Made by a program: the position numbers and the translations under genes
Source of the DNA: JAZKFT01 sp963845495
GTDB lineage: Bacteria > Bacteroidota > Bacteroidia > Chitinophagales > Chitinophagaceae
Assembly (NCBI GenBank): GCA_963845495.1
Contig: CAWJTH010000231.1
Span: 1 to 64,000, forward strand
DNA length: 64,000 nt
Direction: 5' to 3'
Part shown: positions 43,979 to 52,453 of the stretch, piece after piece
How positions within the stretch are numbered: the first letter of the stretch is position 1
Layout: the number at the start of each line of letters is the position of its first letter
The notes under the pieces: model-generated
Database searches by the model: none
The model's input: only the letters and a program-made list of their open reading frames with translations
Told to the model about the DNA's origin: nothing

Positions 43979-45778
43979 ATGGAAAATATGGTTTCGCCCC
44001 AGCAAACTTATCTGCAAAATATAAGCTTATTTAAACAACAAGTAGCTACGCTAAAGGCAAGCAGAAGCCGTATGGGCTGGCTTCGGTTGCTAGTAGTTAT
44101 TGCGTTTATTGCCATTGTTTGCGTTGCAAAAAATTATCCACTGCCATTAGAAATTTTATTTGTTTTGATTGGAATTACTATATTTATTAGGTTGGTTTTA
44201 GCTGATAATAAATTAAAAGAAAAATTACTAAACGCTGAGCGATTATTAACCATTAATCAAAGCGAATTAAAGATTGCTGATTATAATTATTTTAACGAGG
44301 AAGATGGAAAAATATTTGAACCTGCACACCATGCCTACGCACAAGATTTAGATATTTTTGGTAAAGCTTCTTTATATCAATTCATAAACCGCTGCACGGC
44401 GGAACAAAGTAAAAAACTATTATCACAGCAATTGCTTTTTCCACAAACAAAACAATCTATTTTACAAAAACAGGAGGCCGCAAAAGAATTGTCATTAAAA
44501 GTAGAATGGCGACAACAATTGCAATCTTTCGGCATTCAAAAGCCAATTGCAATTAAAACAGAGGTGAGAATTAATAATTGGTTAAAAGAAAAAGAAATAT
44601 TTTCAAACCCTTACTGGCACTTGCTTTTGTTTATTTATCCAATTATAACAATTTCAATTATTTTATTATATGCGTACGATGTAATTACATTAGCCAATTT
44701 TAATACAGCTTTATTTTTATTTATAGTTATTTCCGGATTTTTTACAAAAAAAATACATCCGGTTTGGAAAACGGTTTCCAACATTGCGCCAGAAATTGCC
44801 ACCATGTACAATCAATTAAATCATCTTGAAAAGGAAAGATTTAATTCAGCATTATTTAATCAATTACAAAAAAATATTACTACCGAAGGATTAAAAGCAT
44901 CAAAAGAAATATTGCAATTAAAAAATATTTTAGACCGTTTCGATTTGCGTTTAAATGTATTTGCTTTCTTTATATTAAATACTTTTTTATTGTGGGATCT
45001 TTGGCAATTGCTGGCGTTAAATAAATGGAAAAAACTAAATACAACATTTATACCTTTTTGGTTTGATGCAATTGCAGAAGCAGAAGTTATTTCTACCATA
45101 GCGACGCTTGCTTTTAACCACCCTGAATGGTGTTGGCCGGTGATTGTGGATGAGCATTTTACATTTAATGGAAAAGCAATCGGACATCCATTAATAAGGT
45201 CAGAAAAATGCGTAGCTAATAGTTTTACGTTAAATGGAATTGGTAAAACTGCATTGATTACCGGATCTAACATGGGCGGGAAAAGTACATTTTTGCGAAG
45301 TATTGGTGTGAACATGATATTGGCATATATTGGTGCGCCTGTATGTGCCGAAAGCTTTAGCCTGTCTATCGTTCAGCTAATGAGCAGCATGCGTGTGGCC
45401 GATAATTTAGCAGAAAGTACATCTACTTTTTATGCTGAATTAAAAAAATTAGAGGGTATTATTTCCAGTGTTAATAGGCACGAAAAAACATTTATTTTAT
45501 TGGACGAAATTTTACGCGGAACTAATTCATTGGATCGGCATACGGGTTCAAAAGCTTTAGTTCAGCAATTTATAAAACAAGGTGCTGTTGCCGTATTAGC
45601 CACGCATGATGTAGAATTGGCAAAATTGCAAGAAGGTTATCCAAATAATATTGCCAATTATCATTTTGATGTGCAAGTGTCAAATGGCGAATTGTATTTT
45701 GATTATAAATTAAAAGATGGTATTTGCCAAAGTTTAAATGCCTCTATTTTAATGAGAAAAATAGGAATTGAATTGTGA
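43979..45778 (+). CDS. Membrane-anchored MutS-family ATPase
   Basis: 599 residues. The N-terminal 450 residues have no mismatch-binding domain; instead four or five hydrophobic helices (about 36-50, 56-75, 213-232, 240-254, 326-345). The C-terminal MutS ATPase follows: Walker A GSNMGGKSTFLRSIGVN (429-445), MSSMRVADNLAESTSTF (signature region), Walker B FILLDEILRGTNS (505-517) and ATHDVELAKL. It belongs to the MutS-like branch without mismatch domains. Its role is not known; a membrane location is predicted from the helices. It has a convergent repeat at its end. Confidence 0.85.
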   Translation: MENMVSPQQTYLQNISLFKQQVATLKASRSRMGWLRLLVVIAFIAIVCVAKNYPLPLEILFVLIGITIFIRLVLADNKLKEKLLNAERLLTINQSELKIADYNYFNEEDGKIFEPAHHAYAQDLDIFGKASLYQFINRCTAEQSKKLLSQQLLFPQTKQSILQKQEAAKELSLKVEWRQQLQSFGIQKPIAIKTEVRINNWLKEKEIFSNPYWHLLLFIYPIITISIILLYAYDVITLANFNTALFLFIVISGFFTKKIHPVWKTVSNIAPEIATMYNQLNHLEKERFNSALFNQLQKNITTEGLKASKEILQLKNILDRFDLRLNVFAFFILNTFLLWDLWQLLALNKWKKLNTTFIPFWFDAIAEAEVISTIATLAFNHPEWCWPVIVDEHFTFNGKAIGHPLIRSEKCVANSFTLNGIGKTALITGSNMGGKSTFLRSIGVNMILAYIGAPVCAESFSLSIVQLMSSMRVADNLAESTSTFYAELKKLEGIISSVNRHEKTFILLDEILRGTNSLDRHTGSKALVQQFIKQGAVAVLATHDVELAKLQEGYPNNIANYHFDVQVSNGELYFDYKLKDGICQSLNASILMRKIGIEL

Positions 45779-45815
45779 ATAGTGAGTAGTGAATGGTGAA
45801 TTGTGAATAGTAAAT
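45774..45815. repeat. GTGAATAGTGA tandem words
   Basis: Starting in the MutS-like stop codon: GTGAATAGTGAGTAGTGAAT, then GGTGAATTGTGAATAG, i.e. four or five copies of a GTGAAT(A/G)GT-like word. It lies between convergent genes; the complementary words occur at 50.56-50.6 kb. Confidence 0.7.
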
Positions 45816-45853
45816 GGTCAATTTGTATTTCTTTAATTACAATTCATTAAACA

Positions 45854-46234
45854 TTATAATTCTAATTCTTTTGCAGGATCCCAAAAATGTTTTTTAAAAT
45901 TTACAATAGCATCGTTTTTAATTTCTAAACCATCTTTTTCTAACAGTTTTTGCATTTCATTATTTTGGCCAAATTGGTTTTTGGCTGATAGTTTTCCAAC
46001 GCTATTTACTACTCTGTGCGCTGGCAATCTTGTTGGCGCATTTTCAGCATTTCCCATTGCCCAGCCAACCATTCTTGCACCAATATTATTACCAAGGTAT
46101 TTTGCAATTGTGCCATAATTTGTAACCCTTCCTTTTGGTATTTGGCTTACCACATCCCAAACATCTTTATACCAATCATTTTGTTTTGGTAAATCTGGTA
46201 GTTTGGCTTCTTTTTTAATTATTTTTTTAGGCAT
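45854..46234 (-). CDS. Alkyltransferase-like (ATL) protein, MGMT family without the active cysteine
   Basis: 126 residues. The DNA-binding domain of O6-alkylguanine alkyltransferase is clear: VWDVVSQIPKGRVTNYGTIA, ARMVGWAMGNAEN and LPAHRVVNSVGKL. The acceptor cysteine of PCHRV is replaced by Ala, as in bacterial ATL proteins (some ATLs have Trp). ATLs bind alkylated guanine and hand it to nucleotide-excision repair. So it should bind but not repair; inferred from the family. It lies convergent to the MutS-like gene, but there is no sign of co-transcription. Confidence 0.88.
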   Translation of the reverse strand: MPKKIIKKEAKLPDLPKQNDWYKDVWDVVSQIPKGRVTNYGTIAKYLGNNIGARMVGWAMGNAENAPTRLPAHRVVNSVGKLSAKNQFGQNNEMQKLLEKDGLEIKNDAIVNFKKHFWDPAKELEL

Positions 46235-46300
46235 TGTCTGAATGGGGATTTGGGGTGATTAAATAGATTTTTGAGATTTGTTACTCGTTTATTTACAAAG

Positions 46301-46486
46301 TTATTTTATCCTTTTTAATCTCAATTCGGTTCTTTTTGGTTCTGGCACTTCGTTATAATTAAATGGACAGTGCAGACAGCCGTTAGCGCAACAAGTGCCA
46401 CGTTCTAAATGGTATTTTTCGGTGAAAACCATATAGCCGTTTTTGTTGTAATAAAAATCAATGTTCTCTTCCAACTTCTTGCTCAA
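46301..46486 (-). CDS. DUF5522-family small protein
   Basis: 61 residues. Cysteines in GTCCANGCLHCPFN (C-x-x-x-x-C-x-x-C) suggest a metal-binding knuckle. The N-terminus has FYYNKNGYMVFTEKYHL. A Bacteroidota-typical small protein of unknown function. It starts 29 bp inside the end of trmB, so the two are likely translated from one transcript. Confidence 0.85.
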   Translation of the reverse strand: MSKKLEENIDFYYNKNGYMVFTEKYHLERGTCCANGCLHCPFNYNEVPEPKRTELRLKRIK

Positions 46487-47174
46487 TGGTAATTTGTTTT
46501 AATTGTTCGTCTTTATTAATTGGCAAAGTTTCTTCTGGCAATTTAAATTGCAAATAATGGATTCGGCCACTTTGTGCAATGTCCAAACTTTCGTAATGGG
46601 TTTTTATGTCAAGCAATTCATTTTCGGTTGCTTGCTTGGCCACATCATTGTAATCTTTTATCAATTGCAAACCATACATTTCTACAACCGTTTTGGTAAA
46701 ATGGTATAAAACGGGTGAATCAGTTTTTAAATGAATAATACCGTTTGGTTTTAATATTTGTTGGTATAGCCGAAGAAATCGCGGATGTGTCAACCTTTTT
46801 TTTGCATGGCTCACACGCAATTGCGGATCTGGAAAAGTGAGCCAAATTTCGGAGACTTCGCCACCGTCAAAATACTCGTGGATGCGTTCAATTTGCGAGC
46901 GGAGAAAAGCAACATTGGTTAAATTGTTTTGTAAAGCGTTTTTCGCCCCAACATAAATGCGGTTACCTTTCAAATCGACCCCGATCATATTTTTTTCCGG
47001 AAACATCGTTCCAAGCGCTACCGAATATTCGCCTTTGCCGCAGGCCAATTCCAACAAAATTGGATTTGGGTTTCGAAAAAAACCTGCCCATTGCCCTTTC
47101 ATGTTTTCGGGGTTTTCTAGCACATTCGGAAATGTTTTAATGGCAGCAAAGCGGATTAATTTTTTATGTCCCAT
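46458..47174 (-). CDS. trmB: tRNA (guanine-N7)-methyltransferase
   Basis: About 238 residues. SAM-dependent m7G46 methylation of tRNA. Rossmann LLELACGKGEYSVAL, IGVDLKGNRIYVGAKNA, and the family motif LTFPDPQLRVSHAKKRLTHPR. The C-terminal TDSPVLYHFT is also typical. I use the ATG at 47172-47174 (MGHKKLIRF); the longer frame adds 25 residues that look like untranslated leader. DUF5522 overlaps its end. Confidence 0.93.
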   Translation of the reverse strand: MGHKKLIRFAAIKTFPNVLENPENMKGQWAGFFRNPNPILLELACGKGEYSVALGTMFPEKNMIGVDLKGNRIYVGAKNALQNNLTNVAFLRSQIERIHEYFDGGEVSEIWLTFPDPQLRVSHAKKRLTHPRFLRLYQQILKPNGIIHLKTDSPVLYHFTKTVVEMYGLQLIKDYNDVAKQATENELLDIKTHYESLDIAQSGRIHYLQFKLPEETLPINKDEQLKQITIEQEVGREH

Positions 47175-47302
47175 GGCTGCAAATGTAACGTGGTACGTGA
47201 AAAGGGAAAACTTTGAAGCATAAGACCTCAAAAGATTGTTTTGTAACATAATTATTCTTGTTTGTATTGTTTATTATTGTGCAAATTATCAAATGTGATT
47301 GC

Positions 47303-47948
47303 ATGGAAATTGCCGTTATACAAAACAGGATTTACGAGATAAGAGGCCACAAAGTGATGTTGGATTTTGATTTGGCTGAACTATACGAAGTTGAAACTAG
47401 GGTATTGAATCAGGCCGTAAAACGCAACCCCGACCGTTTCCCCGAAGATTTTATGTTTCGGCTTACCGAAAGTGAATGGGCGGCAATGCGGTCGCAAATT
47501 GTGACCGCATCCAAAACGGGTATGTCATCACAAACTGTGATGACATCAAACGAAATAGCAAAAAATAAGGTTGGCGACAAAGTTTTGATATCACAAATTG
47601 TGACATCAAAAAAAGAAACTAGAGGTGGAACGCAAAAAATGCCCTACGGCTTTACCGAACACGGGATAACTATTTTGGCAAGTGTATTGCGCAGCAAAAA
47701 AAGCATCGGACATAAATGTAGCAATTGTAAGAACTTTCATAGCCATGCGGCACATTGCAAACGGCCAACTTAACTTAGCCAAACAAGTACAAGAATTAAA
47801 AATTGAAATGCAAACTCGCCTCGGTGAACATGACACCCAATTATCCAGCATTTATGATGCTTTGGAAAACATGCTTGATAAAAAACAGGATGAAATTGAA
47901 GCCAAGGAAAAATGGGAAAAGCGACTGAGAATCGGGTTTAAGAAATGA
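47303..47948 (+). pseudogene. ORF6N-domain DNA-binding protein, frameshifted
   Basis: The ORF6N domain (phage and mobile-element regulators) is at the N-terminus: IRGHKVMLDFDLAELYEVET, RFPEDFMFRLTESEW, and after a long linker MPYGFTEHGITILASVLRS. An A7 tract at 47696-47702 is one base too long; with A6 the frame continues as KKASDINVAIVRTFIAMRHI and the coiled-coil tail ends at 47948 (KRLRIGFKK). The linker repeats SQIVTS/SQTVMTS-like words, and its DNA holds TCACAAATTGTGA palindromes. Real pseudogene or homopolymer error. Confidence 0.75.
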
Positions 47949-47950
47949 AT

Positions 47951-48567
47951 TTCATCACCCAAAACAAAAAAGCCCCGCAAAACTGCGAGGCTTCAAAAGC
48001 TGTAGGGGGAGTCGAATCCGCCTCAGGCGGACAGTTAGTTGTAGTACAAAGTTGAGTGGTCGACCCTGGTCGCTCCTATATTGCTATAAAAGCGGCTCTA
48101 TGCTATATTTATCCTGGATTCCCCACCCCCGAGACAAGAGGGTCGCTGCCAAAAATTTCATCACCCAAAACAAAAAAGCCCCGCAAAATTGCGAGGCTTC
48201 AAAAGCTGTAGGGGGAGGAGTCGAACCTCCACGAGGCAGTTAGTTGTAGCACAAAGTTGAGTGGTCGACCCTGGTCGCTCTTATATTGCTATAAAAGCGG
48301 CTCTATGCTATATTTATCCTGGATTTCCCACCCCCGAGACAAGCGGGTCGCTGCCAAAAATTTCATCACCCAAAACAAAAAAGCCCCGCAAAATTGCGAG
48401 GCTTCAAAAGCTGTAGGGGGAGGAGTCGAACCTCCACGAGGCAGTTAGTTGTAGCACAAAGTTGAGTGGTCGACCCTGGTCGCTCTTATATTGCTATAAA
48501 AGCGGCTCTATGCTATATTTATCCTGGATTCCCCACCCCCGAGACAAGAGGGCATGTCTGCCAAAAG
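47951..48567. repeat. Three tandem ~205-bp units with a tRNA T-arm-like segment and terminator
   Basis: Three units start with TTTCATCACCC at 47951, 48156 and 48361 (periods 205, 205 and 207; a fourth start at 48568 is degraded). On the minus strand each contains, in order, a variable part, a T-arm-like GGAGGTTCGACTCCTCC (units 2 and 3; at 48214-48230 and 48419-48435), and a terminator hairpin GCCTCGCAA / TTGCGGGGC followed by T6 (ends at 47973, 48178, 48383). Unit 1 has a CCGCCTCAGGCGG hairpin replacing half of the T-arm. I could not find the matching 5' acceptor (TGTAGGG) or anticodon arm, so I do not call tRNAs. Candidate tandem tRNA-remnant or small RNA array. Confidence 0.65.
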
Positions 48568-48835
48568 TTTCATCACCCCACAGTATAAAAAGAACAATTA
48601 ACCCCAAGTATAAACAAATCGTTTAACGACGATAATAAATTATAATTTTTTTGATAGCTGGTTTTGTTAAAGCTTTACTATCTACTATCTTTATCCATCG
48701 TGTTAAGAACTTGATTGTGCAATATTACAGTAAATGTTCAATTCATTCCAAATTATTCAAACTAAATTTGCTAAATTTACAAAGTGTCTAATATTTTGAA
48801 TAAATCGTTAGATATTATTTAAAACATCCTTTAAA

Positions 48836-49303
48836 ATGGCCGGAAAAATCAATCTTGATAAATTAGATTTTCAAATCATCCACGAGATGATGGAAGACGC
48901 TGAAATTTCGTATGCAGACCTTGGTAAAAAGCTTTTTGTAAGCGGCGGCACTATCCATGTACGCATCAAAAAGTTGCAGGAATTGAATATTGTAAAAGGT
49001 ACAAGATTGGCTGTTGACGTGCGCCAACTAGGTTATGATGTGATTGCGTTTATTGGAATTTATCTTGAAAAAAGTTCATTATACGATTCTGTTGCAGAAG
49101 AATTAAAAAAAGTGCCCGAAATAGTAAGGTTGAATTATACAACCGGTAATTATAGCATGTTTGCTGAAATAGTTTGTAAAGATATCGCCCAGTTGCGAGT
49201 AGTGTTGCATGATAAATTGCAAAATATTAAAGGCATTGAACGTACCGAAACCTTGATTTCGTTGGAAGAAAGCTTCGCTAGAAGTGTAAGTGTTGAACAG
49301 TAG
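48836..49303 (+). CDS. Lrp/AsnC-family transcriptional regulator
   Basis: 155 residues. HTH DFQIIHEMMEDAEISYADLG with recognition helix GGTIHVRIKKLQEL; the C-terminal RAM ligand domain includes GYDVIAFIGIYLEKS and TGNYSMFAEIVCKD. Typical Lrp responds to an amino acid; which one is unknown. The upstream ~270 bases hold only degenerate sequence after the tandem units. Its end abuts an inverted repeat facing the ABC permease gene. Confidence 0.92.
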   Translation: MAGKINLDKLDFQIIHEMMEDAEISYADLGKKLFVSGGTIHVRIKKLQELNIVKGTRLAVDVRQLGYDVIAFIGIYLEKSSLYDSVAEELKKVPEIVRLNYTTGNYSMFAEIVCKDIAQLRVVLHDKLQNIKGIERTETLISLEESFARSVSVEQ

Positions 49304-49305
49304 CA

Positions 49306-49415
49306 ATGTCTGATGTAAGGATGTAGGATGTCTGATGTAGATTTTCGATTTCTTCAATTTTATTTCTTAATAATATGGTTGCCAACACATCAGACATCTA
49401 CAAATCATACATCAG
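49306..49415. repeat. Inverted repeat of GTCTGATGTA words
   Basis: The left arm (49306-49340: ATGTCTGATGTAAGGATG and GGATGTCTGATGTAG) pairs with the right arm (49387-49415: ACATCAGACATCTAC and CATACATCAG). It lies between convergent genes, and its right arm includes the permease stop codon. Confidence 0.8.
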
Positions 49416-50503
49416 CCATTGTTCTTCACATCCAATGCATCCCTTAATCCATTCCCCAATAAATTAAATGCTAAAACAAGCAACATAATGGCTAATCCCG
49501 GAGCCAATGCCAGCATGGGGTTGTTGGTAATAATAAAATTGTAGTTTTCTTTTATCATCAACCCCCAACTTGGTTGTGGCGGTTGCACGCCAACACCAAG
49601 AAAACTAAGCCCGGCTTCAATTACAATGGCCGAGGCAAAATTACTGGCGGCAATCACCAAAATTGGCCCGATAATATTGGGTAAAATATGCCGAAAAATA
49701 ATGCGGCCGTTGCCGTAACCCAATGCCCTTGCGGCTTCCACATATTCTAATTCGCGAACAGCCAGTACTTGTCCACGAACTAAACGAGCCACATTTACCC
49801 ACATGGTTAGACCAACAGCAATAAAAACCTGCCAAAAACCTTTGCCCAATAACAAAGTAATTGCAAACACCAATAACAAGGTTGGGATGCTCCAAATTAC
49901 GTTGATGAGCCACATTATCAGTTCATCGACCCAGCCTTTATAATAACCAGCCACCGCACCGAGCAGAACGCCAATAACTAAAGAAATAATAACAGCAACC
50001 AATCCCACTCCTAAACTTACACGGGTGCCAAGCAATAACCGACTAAATAAATCACGGCCAAAATTATCGGTTCCCAGCAAAAAAGTTTTGGTGATGATTT
50101 GTTGAGCCATATTATTTTCGACCAATATATTTTTTATGGCAAAATGTTGCGGTTCGCTAATGCCTTCGTCAATATATTTTTCAACAAAAATAGAATCCCC
50201 TTTTATTTGATAACCGCTAATTGGAATGTAGTGAAAACGATCTTCTTGACCGTTTAATAGTCTATCTAACCAATTGGTTGAAACAACCGTTTTTTCTTTT
50301 GGCAGCAATAAAAATTGTTTTGAGCTGCCAGGTTTTTCACGACCAATTTCCACCACCTGCCTATTTGCAAATGGCGAACCATCCGGCGATAAAAAATAAG
50401 CAAATATGGCCACAAACAAAGCCAGCCCAATAACCACTAAGCCAAAAACGGCTCCAGGGTTACGTTTCAAGCGACGCCAAGCTTTATTTTGGTCATTGGT
50501 CAT
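49412..50503 (-). CDS. ABC transporter permease, DppC/OppC type
   Basis: 363 residues. An N-terminal membrane segment (GLVVIGLALFVAIFAYFL) is followed by a periplasmic insertion of about 110 residues and then the BPD_transp_1 domain: GTDNFGRDLFSRLLLGTR and the EAA loop REYVEAARALGYGNGRII-like EYVEAARALGYGNGRI. It should take up peptides or nickel-type solutes. No partner permease, ATPase or binding protein is nearby; it is an orphan in this window. Confidence 0.88.
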   Translation of the reverse strand: MTNDQNKAWRRLKRNPGAVFGLVVIGLALFVAIFAYFLSPDGSPFANRQVVEIGREKPGSSKQFLLLPKEKTVVSTNWLDRLLNGQEDRFHYIPISGYQIKGDSIFVEKYIDEGISEPQHFAIKNILVENNMAQQIITKTFLLGTDNFGRDLFSRLLLGTRVSLGVGLVAVIISLVIGVLLGAVAGYYKGWVDELIMWLINVIWSIPTLLLVFAITLLLGKGFWQVFIAVGLTMWVNVARLVRGQVLAVRELEYVEAARALGYGNGRIIFRHILPNIIGPILVIAASNFASAIVIEAGLSFLGVGVQPPQPSWGLMIKENYNFIITNNPMLALAPGLAIMLLVLAFNLLGNGLRDALDVKNNG

Positions 50504-50514
50504 TTGTCTGAACC

Positions 50515-50596
50515 TGGATTAATGAGGATTAAAAAGATTAATTGGATTATGCATTGTTCACTATTCACCACTCACCATTCACTTGCTCACCACTCT
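50515..50596. repeat. GATTAA and TTCACTATTCACC word repeats
   Basis: GGATTAATGAGGATTAAAAA and GATTAATTGGATTA (50515-50548), then TTCACTATTCACCACTCACC and ATTCACTTGCTCACCACTC (50556-50596). The second part runs into the last codons of the glycosyltransferase gene, encoding its terminal VVSK. It is the complement of the GTGAATAGTGA words at 45.8 kb. Confidence 0.7.
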
Positions 50597-51718
50597 TCCC
50601 TTCCATTCGTATTTGCCAAATTTACCCAACCATCCGGCAATAACGGTATAAATTATGTGGATGGGTTGCAAAAACGGAAACCAAACCAAGCATTTTGTTT
50701 TATTGAAAAACCGAGTTACAGGAATTAAAAACCAAAGTTCCGCAATGGTTTTTACGGCCATTAAAATGAATAAAACCAACAAGAATTTAATAGAAAAAAA
50801 TGCCGCCACCAGCAAAACCAAAAACCAAACATTGAATAAGTAAACCAATAATAAAGCTCCGAAAATTCGCTTATCATCGTAATGTGTTGCTTTGCTGGCC
50901 CAACGAATGCGCTGATTAAAAAAGCCTTTCCAAGTTTCGGTGGGCGGCGTAGATGTAATGGCAGCCTTAGTTTTAAGGTAAATTACTTGGGTCGGAAATT
51001 TTTTGTAAATCTTGTGCATCAACAACATATCGTCGCCGGTAGGGATATTATCGATTCCTGCAAAACCGTTTACATCAATAAAAGATTGTTTGGTGTAAGC
51101 CAGGTTAGCGCCATTGCACATGGTATGGAAACGCAAAAAAACCGATGCCGCGGTTATGCCTTGCAAGGTCATAAAATCGAGCGTTTGAAACATCGATAGC
51201 AAGTTGTTTTTAGTAGTAAAAACAACCGGAGCGGCAATAAATTGGGCATCGTTTTCATTTTGTGCCTGTACCAAACTTTCAATCCAATCAGTTTCGTGCA
51301 AACAATCGGCGTCGGTGGCCACTATCAAATCTCCGCTGGATAAACCAATTCCTTTTTCAATCGCCTTTTTTTTATAGGCTTTTGTATTATCATCGCCCAA
51401 ACTAATCACTTTTACTTGTGGGTGATTTAATGAAAAGCTTTGGGCAATTTCAGCAGTATCGTCAGTGGAATGGTCATCTACTACAATGATTTCCAATAAA
51501 TTAGCAGGGTAGGTTTGTGCCAATACACTTTTAATGACGTTGGCAATATTTGCCGTTTCATTACGGGCGGGAATAATAACGGAAACCTTTGTAGAATAAC
51601 TTGTTGCAGGCTTTTGGGTAAAATTAAACGTTGGCAATTTCATCCACCCATAACGATAGTATGCAATTAATAGGGCGTAACAAAATATCAAAAAAACAGA
51701 AAAATAAACTAGCCACAT
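50579..51718 (-). CDS. Glycosyltransferase family 2, membrane-associated
   Basis: About 379 residues. An N-terminal anchor (MWLVYFSVFLIFCYALLIAY) precedes the GT-A domain: VSVIIPARNETANI, IIVVDDHSTDDTAEI, IVATDADCLHETDW (DxD), TGDDMLLMHKI and the QxxRW-type FNQRIRWASKA. Two or three C-terminal helices follow. The QxxRW motif suggests a processive-like or lipid-linked synthase. The longer frame starting at 51919 adds 67 residues made by translating the adjacent tandem repeat (LATCNLRLVTCFL-like), so I reject it and use the ATG at 51716-51718. Confidence 0.9.
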   Translation of the reverse strand: MWLVYFSVFLIFCYALLIAYYRYGWMKLPTFNFTQKPATSYSTKVSVIIPARNETANIANVIKSVLAQTYPANLLEIIVVDDHSTDDTAEIAQSFSLNHPQVKVISLGDDNTKAYKKKAIEKGIGLSSGDLIVATDADCLHETDWIESLVQAQNENDAQFIAAPVVFTTKNNLLSMFQTLDFMTLQGITAASVFLRFHTMCNGANLAYTKQSFIDVNGFAGIDNIPTGDDMLLMHKIYKKFPTQVIYLKTKAAITSTPPTETWKGFFNQRIRWASKATHYDDKRIFGALLLVYLFNVWFLVLLVAAFFSIKFLLVLFILMAVKTIAELWFLIPVTRFFNKTKCLVWFPFLQPIHIIYTVIAGWLGKFGKYEWKGRVVSK

Positions 51719-51734
51719 AGATTTTGCAACGATA

Positions 51735-51993
51735 ACACAAAAAAAGGAGACAAGGAAACAAGCTGCAAGGAACAAGGCACAAGAAAGCAAATTACAAGCG
51801 TCAAGTTGCAAGGTACAAGGCGCAAGAAAACAAGGCGCAAGAAAGCAAGTTACAAGCCTCAAGTTGCAAGTTGCAAGTTGCAAGGAACAAGGTACAAGAA
51901 AGCAAGTTGCAAGCCTCAAGTTGCGAGGCTCAAAAAAGCAAGTTCCGAGCTGCTAGAACAGTCCGTCATCTGCCATCCGTCAACTGTCATCTC
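51735..51993. repeat. CAAGTTGCAAG tandem words and CATCTGCCATCCG words
   Basis: About 225 bases of imperfect tandem words: CAAGGAACAAGGCACAAG, CAAGTTGCAAGTTGCAAG, CAAGCCTCAAG. It ends in CGTCATCTGCCATCCGTC (51962 onward), the vocabulary shared with hldD and hemW. Mostly direct repeats rather than a hairpin. It abuts the peroxiredoxin stop codon. Confidence 0.75.
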
Positions 51994-52453
51994 AATTCCA
52001 CGCTGCCAAAATTTCTTCCGTGTGTTTTGCACTATGTGGTTTATCTATTATTTTTTTGATTTTTCCTTTTTCATCAATCAAAAAAGTAGTGCGGTGGATA
52101 CCATCAAATATCCGGCCCATAAATTTTTTTTCGCCCCAAACACCATATTTTTCAATAATGACCCTGTTTTCATCAGCAATCAGCGGGAAAGGCAAATTAT
52201 ATTTTTGTTCGAATTTCTTATGTTTTTTTACCGTATCGGCGCTTACACCGATTACTTGAAAGCCTTGCTGGATAAGCGTTTGGTTGTTGTCTCGCAAATT
52301 ACAAGCTTGGGTAGTGCAAGTTGGGGTATCATCGGCTGGATAGAAATAGAGTACCACTTTCTTGCCCAAAAAATCTTTTAATTGAATGCTGTTGCCATTT
52401 TGATCTACACCCTTAAACGCCGGTGCTTTGTCGCCTTCTTGCAATGTTATCAT
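51992..52453 (-). CDS. bcp: Peroxiredoxin, BCP/PrxQ type
   Basis: About 153 residues. Thioredoxin-fold peroxidase: YPADDTPTCTTQACNLRDN carries the peroxidatic Cys and a resolving Cys five residues later, typical of atypical two-Cys BCP. GVSADTVKKHKKFEQKY and GVWGEKKFMGR follow. Reduces hydroperoxides with thioredoxin. I take the ATG at 52453 (MITLQEGDKAPAF) over the longer frame. Confidence 0.93.
   Translation of the reverse strand: MITLQEGDKAPAFKGVDQNGNSIQLKDFLGKKVVLYFYPADDTPTCTTQACNLRDNNQTLIQQGFQVIGVSADTVKKHKKFEQKYNLPFPLIADENRVIIEKYGVWGEKKFMGRIFDGIHRTTFLIDEKGKIKKIIDKPHSAKHTEEILAAWN

Noticed and set aside
43979..46234. Novel DNA-repair operon of MutS-like and ATL genes
   Set aside because: The genes are convergent and separated by a repeat, so they are not one operon; adjacency only.
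48170..48435. tRNA genes in the tandem units (minus strand)
   Set aside because: Only the T arm and a 3' acceptor-like segment are seen; no TGTAGGG 5' acceptor, D arm or anticodon arm could be located at the right distance.
48052..48448. Two 63-codon open frames in the tandem units
   Set aside because: They are near-identical because they lie in the tandem repeats and read across the T-arm and terminator; no start site or family.
47951..48567. CRISPR array
   Set aside because: The repeat units are 205 bp, include the whole sequence with no unique spacers of 25-40 bp, and no cas gene is in the window.
51806..52381. 191-codon plus-strand frame opposite the peroxiredoxin gene
   Set aside because: First part is the translated CAAGTTGCAAG repeat and the rest is antisense of a clear peroxiredoxin.
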